A stretch of 64,000 bases of DNA from Cordilura impudica (Eukaryota > Arthropoda > Insecta > Diptera > Scathophagidae). This document shows positions 46,088-56,125 of this stretch, piece by piece. The stretch covers positions 12,586,600-12,650,599 of the forward strand of contig OY821518.1 in NCBI GenBank assembly GCA_963682025.1, written 5' to 3'. Below the pieces are notes generated by a model. The model had not been told where the DNA came from. It saw only the letters and a program-made list of their open reading frames with translations, and did not search any database. Positions within the stretch are counted from its first letter, which is position 1, and every line of letters begins with the position of its first letter. The position numbers and the translations under genes were made by a program.

Positions 46088-48431
46088 TTTATACCCTATA
46101 CCACTATGTGGTTTGGGTATAATGACTTTGTGCTGCTGTTTGTAACCAAAAATATTTGGGCTTAGGTCTCGTTCAGGTGCACCTCTCCGATCCGTTCCAA
46201 ATTTTCACCACTCGTTCCACTTTTTAATGCGATTCCAGCAAAATATTTTTTTTTGTCGGAAGCCCATATTTCCCGAGTTATAGACCTCCATAGTTTTGAC
46301 ATTGATTTCGATATAACTTGAACAATTCTAATCGGATTTTAGCAACATATATATCGTATGAAAGCTTATTAAAGTACCTTTAATTTGATATAAAAAAGTT
46401 CGAAATCCATTAACCCATTATGGACCAAAATAATTTTCTTTCTGTTTAAGATGCAGTTTTTTGTAAATAATTCATTTTATTTCAATAAAACGCTATTACA
46501 ACAACAAAATATATGTTTATTAGTACATTCATAGGATTAACAGCTTTTATTTAAGATATAGTTTGACCTTTTAACCCTTTGTAATCCGGAGATATTAGGG
46601 GTACAACTTTGTTTTTTTTTTATTGCACAAATAACAAAAACCCATAACACTAAAAACAACACTTTCTTAAAAAATTTGACTTAACAATTCTAACTAGAAA
46701 TGGAAATTTTTTTAAAAAAATTTCTTGTATATTTGGGAGTTTTTTTTTTCGCAAACGTGGCATTATCTCATAAAATGATCTATAAAATTCTTGTATTTAC
46801 AGCAACTGAATGAAAGCTGGGCCCACTAGCTACATATATATTTTGTCCTCTTAACCCTTCCAGGACCGGAGATATTATTGACTTTTAATGAGACTATTAT
46901 GAAAATTTTGTTGGGAAATTCGCTTGTGACGTACGCAGGAAAACTTTATTCAGCGAAGCCACCTGCCGTGTCCTACTGGAGGAGAAAACCCTTAAGTGCG
47001 GCCGCAGGCCGCCATGCAGAAAATCTTTAGTATGCGAAGCCAGATTTCAATACTTAACTTTAGTGTCTCCGGGAAGACATAAGACAAGATAAAGCCATCA
47101 TGGCCTTATCTCACATGTTATTAAAGCATCCCCTCATTTCTTCTCCGTCCTATTATGAAAATTTTGTTGGGAAATTCGCTTGTGACGTACGCAGGAAAAC
47201 TTTATTCAGCGAAGCCACCTGCCGTGTCCTACTGGAGGAGAAAACCCTTAAGCGCGGCCGCAGGCCGCCACGCAGAAAAACTTTAGTATGCGAAGCCAGA
47301 TTTCAATACTTAACTTTAGTAACTCCTAACATATCCAGCACTTTAAGAGTCAAAAAGTCATAATAGACACCAAAAAATAGCTGTGACCCCTACTTTTATT
47401 ATAAATGTGCAAATACATACCTTATATACGTAATTTCGTCTGATAATTACAGCTTTTCACAAAAACTCTTTATCAAAAATGCACAATCTTGAATAGGTTC
47501 ACAATGGGTTAAAGGATTTCGAACTTTTTTTTATTTAAATAAAGGCAATTTAATAAGCTTTCAAATGATATATGTATTGCTCAAATCCGATAAGAATTGT
47601 TCAAGTTATATCGAAATCAATGTCAAAATTTTGGAGGTCCATAACTCGGAAAATATGGGTTTCCGACAAAAAAATTTTTTTTTTCTAAATCACCTCAAAT
47701 ACCCCTATTTCCAAAAAAAAAAAAAAAAAAAAAATCGGGGTGGTGCACCTAAACGAGACTTGTTCCAATATTTGACCTAGACCCATCTTTAATTATACCG
47801 ATCGAATCAGAATCACTTTCTGAGTTGATTTAACAATGTCCGTCCGTCCGTCCGTCTGTGTGTCCATGTAAAGCTTGTAATCAAACTGCAGGTCGCAAAT
47901 ATGAATATATTTTGATGAAATTTGGTATATAAGCTTTTATCGGCCATGGGATGAACGCTATTGAAATTGGTGAGAATCGGTCCATGTTCAGACCTAGCCC
48001 CCATACAAATTACCCATATGAAATCGACATAAATTGCCATAAGATCCAAATTGTCATATAGATCTTACTCAAATTGGGTTTGTATGCGTTCATTACATCC
48101 ACTAATGGAGTAGTCCAAAAATGATCCCTTTGACAAAAATATTGCACTGATTCTTCTCAAATTTTGTTTGTACATATTTTTGCAAAATACAAGAGACTTT
48201 ACCAAACATGATAAGGATCGCTCCATTTTTGGACCTAGTCCCTTTATAGATATAGCATCCGATATGAACTTTTTCATATCTGCAGCCAAAAAAATTAATA
48301 AAAATCCCACTCAAATTTGGTTTTTGCTTATTTTCAATGTCCAGTTAGTTGGGCCTAAGAGATAGGGTTTCTAAACGCATGGTATAGGGTATCGTATAGT
48401 CGGTCTAGACCGACTATAATTTTCTTACTTG
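46088..48431 (-). mobile_element. mini-me/DINE-like family A, copy 6, split by element F1
   Basis: Reverse-oriented family-A copy in two pieces: 46088-46158 (TATACCCTATACCACTATG .. AATATTTG) and 47767-48431 (AATATTTGACCTAGACC .. palindrome .. CTTACTTG). The pieces join cleanly at the duplicated AATATTTG. The microsatellite is short. It lies 195 bp downstream of the asteroid stop codon. Confidence 0.9.
46159..47766. mobile_element. Long-inverted-repeat element F, copy 1
   Basis: 1608 bp. The left end is GGCTTAGGTCTCGTTCAGG and the right end, inverted, is GGAACAAGTCTCGTTTAGG, both followed by TGCACC. Imperfect inverted arms extend about 300 bp (shared GACCTCCA, TTTTGACATTGATTTCGATA, TAACTTGAACAATT blocks). 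The flanks are a perfect 8-bp duplication, AATATTTG. The core has two direct repeats of about 256 bp, each with a GC-rich GCGGCCGCAGGCCGCC tract that stands out in this AT-rich region. It encodes no transposase. Terminal GG and an 8-bp duplication could fit Merlin-, P- or hAT-type mobilisation; the superfamily is unassigned. Confidence 0.9.
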
Positions 48432-48473
48432 TTTTATTTGTACTCGTTTTATTATTTAATTCATTTTAAAAAA

Positions 48474-51454
48474 TAGTCCCGAACAAGTTTAGTTCTCTCA
48501 CCAAAACAATTCAAAAGTTCTTAGTTTATGTTTTCAGTACAAATTTAATATTTTTCATCAACCTTTAAAAAAAGTTGTTAAATTTTTACAAAACAAAAAA
48601 TTAAGTATATCCTAAAAAAATTATACTAACTTATATTTAAACAGGTATTAAACTTATTATTTAAATCGATAAACTCCGTTTCACTGCCATCATTACTGCT
48701 TAGCATATCTGCATTAGGATCTTTAATAACTAATTCCTCTGTTGCTTTCTTTTTGTTGGCCAGTTGACGTTTTTTCTTTAATATTTTCTTATTTACAGAA
48801 CGATTTAATTTTGGATCTTTGGCTTGTTTCCACGAAGGTATAAATGACTCACACCATTGCCAAAGATATGAATAAAAGTCAAACATCATTTGAGAGTCTT
48901 TGAAAATAAAATGTTTTATATAATATTCAATATCCAATCTAGTTTTGAATAAATCATATAGATTATATAAAAACACACCACAGTATGACTGACCCATGTG
49001 CGGAGAGGCGTAAGGAAAATTCAATAGAGAATTTAGAGAATGAAGTTGAAAGACTACAGATTGAAATTCGGCAAATGCATGCAATATCGTACTGGAATAT
49101 AAATCATATTTTCTTTTAAAAATTTCCTGCATATGAAAATGTTTTAGCAAATCATTTTGTACTAGATAACAATCAGATTTGGGTATGAACTTTAGACGAT
49201 CTGGTATGGACAGCACTTTAATTTCATCCTTAATTGTACGTTTTGTACCGTCAGCTTCTTCCTTATCACGTACCTGTCGTTCTCTTTTAATAATTTTACC
49301 AAACCTTTTCTGAAATGCCTTTATATCTCTTTCGGGAGGAATTTTAGAATCGATGGTTCTTAAAACGACCAGGCACACAATAAGAGCTTGCAAATGAATC
49401 ACATCACAGTTTTGTGACTTGTGTAGCCAGTAAACAATGGCCAAAAAATAAAGGCGTAAATCTTCCGGAATTTTTTTCACTTCAGCAAACAGTTTAACCG
49501 ACTGCAATTCCGGCATTTCATTTTCAAACACTGTATGCAGGAATAACGGATTTGGATGCTCTGGCTCAAATTCGTACTTGGGTTTCTCTTTAATTTCGAT
49601 TTGTACATAACGTATATTGGTGACCCTTGTGGCTCGTGTTAGATATGTGAAGAAAAGTTGTCTTATGGTACCATCTTCATTTGTTTTCGGTATAAACTCT
49701 TGACCTTTAACATTATTTATAAGATTATAAATTAATGTTAATATTGGTAAAGCAATTTCATTGCAATCGTTAAATGGGAAATGCTCTATTTGTGGATTAT
49801 TGATGTACTTGCGTAAATGCATTAAATCTACGAAGAATCTGGGTAAATTAGCTGGATATAATTTATGGATAAACCATTGAGGAAATGAAGATATTATATC
49901 ATTTTTATCCTCATCGCTCTCGTCATCCTCCTCTTCATCTTCATTTTCAGAATTAATTGATTTTTCATCATGCCCTTCCAAGTCTTCGTTTACTTCTTTC
50001 GCTTCCTCATCCTCCCCTAACCCATCCTGATCTTTCTCTTCATTCGATTCACCTTCTTCCACCTCCTCTTCATCTTCATTTTCAGAATTAATTGATTTTT
50101 CATCATGCCCTTCCAAGTCTTCGTTTACTTCTTTCGATTCCTCATCCTCCTCTAACTCATCCTGATCTTCCTCTTCATTCGATTCACCTTCTTCCACCTC
50201 CTCTTCTTCTTCATCTTCCTCTTCTTCTTCTGTACTTACACCAGCTTCACAATTTTCAAGATCAGTATCACCATTATCTTCTTCGTCGTCCGATTTTATG
50301 TGTTCTTGGAAGACATTTTCATAATAACTTTTAAAGAATTCATATGAACGACATTTTTCATTCGAATAACCACTGGTAGCAGCATCCACTTGAGCCATTA
50401 AGGACTCACGTTGACTCTGAAAGGAAAAAATTTATATACTCAAAAGTTTTTAGCAGTTTATTGTTAAACTTACACTTCGCAATCGTGTCATAATTTTTTT
50501 TAACGCCGACTCATTGGTTTCAGTTTTCAACCATTGAAGTATGACTTTAATTCTTCGCTGCTGCTGTGTTGTTTTCCGACTTCTACCAACTTTACCCAAT
50601 CCGTTTTGAAAGAAGTTTTTAAAACAGGAACGAGATATATAATCATTACCCAACATGGCAGCAAATAGCGGCAGCTTTTCTTTGCTTAAAGATCCCCTAG
50701 CTATCAGATTCTCAATGCGATACATACAGCAGTCTAAATATTTATAAGTTTTAAATTTACCGGCCGACTTTTCTTTGTTATCCACTACTATGCTATCGAG
50801 GATGATGTTGCCACGAGTGCGTTTATCGACTTTTTTAGCTTCATTTTTTCGTAAATTTCGAGTAATATCATTTGGATTTATATGCAATTCCACATCCTTT
50901 TTATACAATTTTGTATGTGCCTTTACAGTGAGAGTTATTAAAGGTATATAGTGAACATTGTGTATATAGAAATCGGAATCATAACTCAAAACGGGACAAT
51001 TTAATTTACGGCCCAAAGCGGCCAATTCATCATCGGCTTCAAAAACACATCTCATTATTGGAACGCCACAATCTCTAACGGCATCAACGAATACTTCCTT
51101 CATCATAAGCGGAAAGACAGTAATAGAGGCTGCAGGATTTATACGCTTTATAACCGATATCTTGCCTCTCATACGTTCTCCTACTGTACGCAACTTTTTC
51201 TGTTCATAGCCACCATCCATTAGAACGTAAGCCTTGATATGGCATTCAGCCAGAACTATAAAGAAATTTACAACAGCTCTGTAGTAATCATCATAATCAC
51301 CACCAAATGCCGAATAATTTCCGGTCACACCATTGTAAAGATTGCATGACAAATTATCACCATCTATAACAAGATTACAGTCGTGTAGTTCGTAGGGTGT
51401 TAAATACTGTTCTGCATGTCTGGCTATAAAACCCGTTAATCCTCGAACACCCAT
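48474..51454 (-). CDS. ast: Asteroid homologue (XPG-N nuclease-fold protein)
   Basis: Two exons: 50474-51454 and 48626-50416, with a 57-bp GT..AG intron in phase 0. The coding sequence ends at 48626 (the interval to 48474 is a presumed 3' untranslated region), giving 923 aa. The start MGVRGLTGFIARHAEQYL is the conserved N-terminus of asteroid/ASTE1 proteins, which have an FEN1/XPG-like nuclease fold. Acidic residues usual for the metal site are visible: Asp31 in VIDGDN, Asp80, the FEADDELA run (139-143) and SYDSDFY (159-161). In Drosophila asteroid is linked genetically to EGF-receptor signalling; vertebrate ASTE1 is described as a structure-specific nuclease in DNA repair. Residues about 370-500 are very acidic and include an in-frame 45-residue tandem duplication. 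The C-terminus is basic (KKILKKKRQLANKKK). Neighbouring mobile elements have not disrupted the frame. Confidence 0.92.
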
Positions 51455-51667
51455 TATTTTTAAAATATTTAATAAATTCTTTATAGAGTTTTAAACTACA
51501 TGTGCTTAATAAAACTTTTAATAATATTGTGAATAGGACAACGAAATGAAACGTCAAACCGGGGTAATTTAACATATGCAAAGGCTGCCAGATAGTTTTG
51601 TTAATACCATTTTAACGTTTACATTTGGAGTTTGATTAAAATGAAGCTAATGGCACTGAACCAGTTA
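51455..51667. promoter_or_regulatory. Presumed asteroid promoter region
   Basis: Only about 210 bp separate the asteroid ATG from element F2, so the promoter must lie here, extend into F2, or be beyond it. No clear TATA box or initiator could be assigned. Confidence 0.35.
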
Positions 51668-51675
51668 CTAATTTT

Positions 51676-53257
51676 GGAACAAGTCTCGTTTAGGTGCACC
51701 ACCCCGATTTTTTTTTTTTTTTTTTTGGAAATAGGGGTATTTGAGGTGATTTAGAAAAAAAAATTTTTTTTGGCGGAAACCCATATTTTCCGAGTTATGG
51801 ACCTCCAAAGTTTTGACATTGATTTCGATATAACTTGAATAATTGTTATCGGATTTGAGCAATATATGTATCATTTGAAAGCTTATTAAATTGCCTTTAT
51901 TTCGAAGTAAAATAGTTCGAAATCCTTTAACCCATTGTGAACCTATTCAAGATTGTGCATTTTTGATAAAGAGTTTTTTGTGAAAAGCTGTAATTATCAG
52001 ACGAAATTACGTATATAAGGTATGTATTTGCACATTTACAATAAAAGTAGGGATCACAAGCTATTTTTTGGTGTCTATTATGACTTTTTGACTCTTAAAA
52101 TGCTGGATATATTAGGAGTTAAAGTTGGAGAAGAAATGAGGGTATGCTTTAATAGCATGTGAGATAAGGCCATGATGGCTTTATCTTGTCTTATGTCTTC
52201 CCGGAGACACTAAAGTTAAGTATTGAAATCTGGCTTCGCATACTAAAGTTTTTCTGCGTGGCGGCCTGCGGCCGCGCTTAAGGGTTTTCTCCTCCAGTAG
52301 GACACGGCAGGTGGCTTCGCTGAATAAAGTTTTTCTGCGTACGTCACAAGGGAATTTCCCAACAAAATTTTCATAATAGGGCGGAGAAGAAATGAGGGGA
52401 TGCTTTAATACCATGTGAGATAAGGCCATGATAGCTTTATCTTGTCTTATGTCTTCCCGGAGACACTAAAGTTAAGTATTGAAATCTGGCTTTGCATACA
52501 AAAGTTTTTCTGCGTGGCGGCCTGCGGCCGCGCTTAAGGGTTTTCTCCTCCAGTAGGACACGGCAGGTGGCTTCGCTGAATAAAGTTTTTCTGCGTACGT
52601 CACAAGGGAATTTCCCAACAAAATTTTCATAATAGTCTCATTAAAAGTCAATAATATCTTCGGTCCTGGAGGGGTTAAGAGGACAAAATATGTATGTAGC
52701 AAAAAAAATTTCCATTTCTAGTTAGAATTGTAAAATCGAATTTTGTAAGAAAGTGTTGTTTTTAGTGTTATGGTTTTTTGTTATTTGTGCAATAAAAAAT
52801 ACAAAGTTGTACCCCCTAATATCTCCGGATTACAAAGGGTTAAAAGGTCAAACAATATCTTAAATAAAAGCTGTTAATCCTATGAATGTACTAATTAACA
52901 TATATTTTGTTGTTGTAATAGCGTTTTATTGAAATAAAATGAATTATTTACAAAAAAACTGCATTCTAAAAAGAAAGAAAATTATTTTGGTCCATAATGG
53001 GTTAATGGATTTCGAACTTTTTGATATCAAATTAAAGGTACTTCAATAAGCTTTCATATGAAATATATATTGCTAAAGTCCGATTGGAATTGTTCAAGTT
53101 ATATCGAAATCAATGTCAAAACTTTGGAGGTCTATAACTCGGGAAATATGGGGTTCCGCCAAAAAAAAAATACTTTGCTGGAATCGCATTAAGAAGTGGA
53201 CCGAGTGGTGAAAATTTGGAACGGATCGGAGAGGTGCACCTAAACGAGACTTAAGCC
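51676..53257. mobile_element. Long-inverted-repeat element F, copy 2 (inverted relative to copy 1)
   Basis: 1582 bp, the reverse complement of the 46159-47766 element with high similarity. The ends are GGAACAAGTCTCGTTTAGG and, inverted, GGCTTAAGTCTCGTTTAGG. It is flanked by a perfect 8-bp duplication CTAATTTT (51668-51675 and 53258-53265). The core direct repeats have a period of about 255 bp with a partial third unit, each with the GCGGCCGC tract. It is non-coding. Confidence 0.9.
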
Positions 53258-53299
53258 CTAATTTTTAATTTTTGGTAATAAATAAGTGCAATATTCTTT

Positions 53300-54926
53300 C
53301 CTTAAACTTTTTTTGCAATTGTGCCATTTTTAAATTTCCAAAAAGAATGTCAGCACTGGCATTTTGGTATTCTCGATTTGTCAATCTGACACTTGCTGTC
53401 CATTACTGATTCTAAAAAGTGTCATCGCTAGCAAAGTGCTGCCAAATTTAAGATGACTTTTGTTTCTTTACTTCATTCGTCGTTTAGGAATTAAAGAAAG
53501 CAGTGCGTTGTTGCGGAAAGTTGGACAAATTATTATTTTCTGCTTGAAACTGGGAAAAAAAAAGTTTAAAAACGATATTACGGAAAGAAACAGTGCCTTT
53601 ATAAAGAAACAAAATATTAAAAGTGATTTTGAATAAATAAAAACCATAGAGGTTAGAAAAAAGTGAATAAGAATCAGTTTTTTTTTTTTTTTGTAAATTA
53701 AGTGAAAACGATGTGAATATAAACAGTTTTTTTTAGAAAAACTTGCATATATATTAAGTATAGAATATTTAAAACTAGTTAATATAATTTCTTAACAATT
53801 TATTAAGTTGTAAAGAATACATTGTACAATTTCATATTCGTTTTACTTGAATTGGTTTATTTCTTTGCCGTTTTTCGTCTTTTACAAACCTTCATTCATA
53901 TAAAAGAAACGTACAACAAAAAAAGAAATATATAAAAAAAAAAAATAAAACGCCAGCCAGCCATCCATCCATCCAACAAAAATCAACTAACCAGCCAACC
54001 TAAACCAGCCATTTTAGTGTATTGCGTGTGTTTGAGTGTTAGTGATACTAAAAAAGAAATACAAGGAAAAGAAGAAAATAATCCAAAAAAAATTTAAGTG
54101 TGATCATTTTAGTCACAAATTTATAAAAGAAAAATATTTAAACTTAAAATTACTTGGAAAAAAACGTTTTTAAATGAATATTAACTATATATAAAATAAA
54201 AAAAAATCAATAAATGCACAATATTCTTTAAAAGTTTGTCACATTTTTTTTGTTTTCTTCAGCTTTTTACTCTACTTTTGTGTACTTGTTCTTTCTTTTG
54301 AAAACGAGGAAAAATAGAAGGAGAAAAAAGAACTAAAGTGTATAATGAAGTGTGTGTAAAAATTATTTTGTTGTGTTTATTTCGTTTTCATTCATTCATT
54401 GAAGAAACAAAAAAAAAAAAAAAAAGAGATACAAAAAAAGAAAAAATACACTACCACAGTAGAACAACGATACAAGTGCTGCTGCGTCTGTCATTTTCTT
54501 CGATTCTTACTTTGCCTTATTGTACTGGTGGAGTTATTTTCTCATCTCTCTAATTCGGTAACGACGTAACGAAGATTTTCCTCCGTTAATAAGAACAACA
54601 AAAATCGTGTTTCATCGTTATTCGGTTATTCGTTTATTCTCAAGATTTTTAAACTCGTGCAGAAGATTTCGCGAGTCAGCTCCACACATTGTTGGGTGTT
54701 TCTTTTTGTTTTGCCAAAAAGCCGGTCAGGTTTTTACATCAGAGTTAGTTGCCTGCTGTCGTTATCCTTAGCAGGTGTTATTTGTTTGTTGCGTGTGTAT
54801 ATGTGTGTATAATATCGTCCACTACAACTGGTAAGCAAAGAATAACTGCACCGCTAAACACTGAGTTTGGATTATGCATTTCATCTTTGTAAGACTTCAA
54901 AATTGTCAAGGATTGTTTCATATAAG
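53300..54926 (+). other. Possible long 5' untranslated exon of a plus-strand gene
   Basis: The composition changes here: less repeat-like, purine-rich with CCAGCCAGCCATCCATCCAT-type tracts, TGTGTGTT runs and many A-runs, as in long fly 5' leaders. At 54926/54927 the sequence ATAAG|GTGAGT is a strong splice donor. No long open frame exists. If real, the gene continues rightward with its coding exons beyond the window, and the transposon-rich DNA after 54927 would be its first intron. This is an inference from composition and one splice signal. Confidence 0.3.
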
Positions 54927-55317
54927 GTGAGTTTTTAATAAGGACTTTTTATTTAAACATATAAAACATACAAAATAATTAAAATAAAAATTTTTTAATC
55001 AGTATTGATTATTAATTTTGGAACTTTAAATATTTAAATTGTAGTCACAAGGGAAAATTTAATTAAGCGTCTTTAATTTTAATTATTTTTTACATGGAGT
55101 CATGATTTTTTGTCAAGAAAAGAATTTATGTTTTTTAGTGTTCTGTTTTTCATATGATTAAGATTAAGATTTTAGAATCTGCCAGGAAAGTTAAATGCTG
55201 TCAATTTCTAATTGGAGTTACAGTTCTAGCTATGGTTAGCCACTACTTGTTTCGTAAGCTTAGTTAAATACGTCAAATATGAATCAAAATTTTTTGAGAT
55301 TTAAAAATATATACATA
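54927..55317. other. AT-rich DNA, nothing recognised
   Basis: No feature was found; it could be intronic if the 53300-54926 exon is real. Confidence 0.4.
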
Positions 55318-55835
55318 CAGTGAACCAATAAAAAAGTTGTACAATACACATATAAAATAAAATGCTAAAATATTCTGTATTTTATTCACTTTTCAAATAG
55401 TTTTAACAAAAATTAACAAAAACCAAAAAAGCACAATTCATGAAGCCAAAAAAACTTGTACATTTCAGAAATTTTTAAAAAATAAAAGTTTTTCATAATT
55501 ATTTTTTAAAACCAATATTTTGTGGTATGACCCTTAGCAATTATGACGGCCTGTAACCTTTTTGGCCTTGACAAAGACACATTTTGTGTGAGGTCAGGTG
55601 TAATTGACGCCCATATGTTTTGGATTGCAGTTTTAAGCTATTTTGTGCTTTTAACGTTATTGTATCAGTTTTTTTTTCTATATGGACCCACAAATGCTCG
55701 ACTGGACTTACATCGGGTGGATGAGGTAGCACTTTTTACAGTTTTACAGCAATCGATTCTTTAGTCACAAACTAGGAATGCTTTAGGTCGTTGTCATAAA
55801 CGTGACTTTAAACACTTGGATATTAATCATTTATA

Positions 55836-55895
55836 CTAGAGGACCCCTGCTGCTCCGCAGCATTATATTATATTATATTAATTATTATAATATAA
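55836..55895 (-). repeat. Candidate Helitron 3' terminus
   Basis: On the minus strand, the hairpin GCTGCGGAGCAGC, then AGGGGTCCTCTAG followed by T. This is the hairpin plus CTAG/T arrangement of Helitron ends and resembles the end at 59237. The matching 5' end could not be found. Confidence 0.4.
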
Positions 55896-55899
55896 TACC

Positions 55900-56125
55900 A
55901 AAATTTGCCAAGAGAAGTTAACGTACAGTAATGCCAAAATATGCCAAGAGAAGTTAACGTACAGTAAAAGTAAAGTTGATTGTCCACGCATAACTTTCCT
56001 CAAACCCAACGAATTTGCCAAGAGAAGTTAACGTACAATAATGCCAAAATATGCCAAGATAAGTTAACGTACAGTAAAAGTAAAGTTGATTCTCCACGCA
56101 TAACTTTCCTCAAACCCAACGAATT
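55900..56125 (+). repeat. 110-bp tandem duplication within the LINE
   Basis: The block TTTGCCAAGAGAAGTTAACG .. CTCCACGCATAACTTTCC .. CCCAACGAA is present twice with a period of about 110 bp, and each unit itself contains the GCCAAGAGAAGTTAACGTAC segment twice. Confidence 0.8.

Noticed and set aside
47100..47363. 87-codon frame in element F1 (and its counterparts in F2)
   Set aside because: It spans the internal direct repeats, differs between copies and has no recognisable domain.
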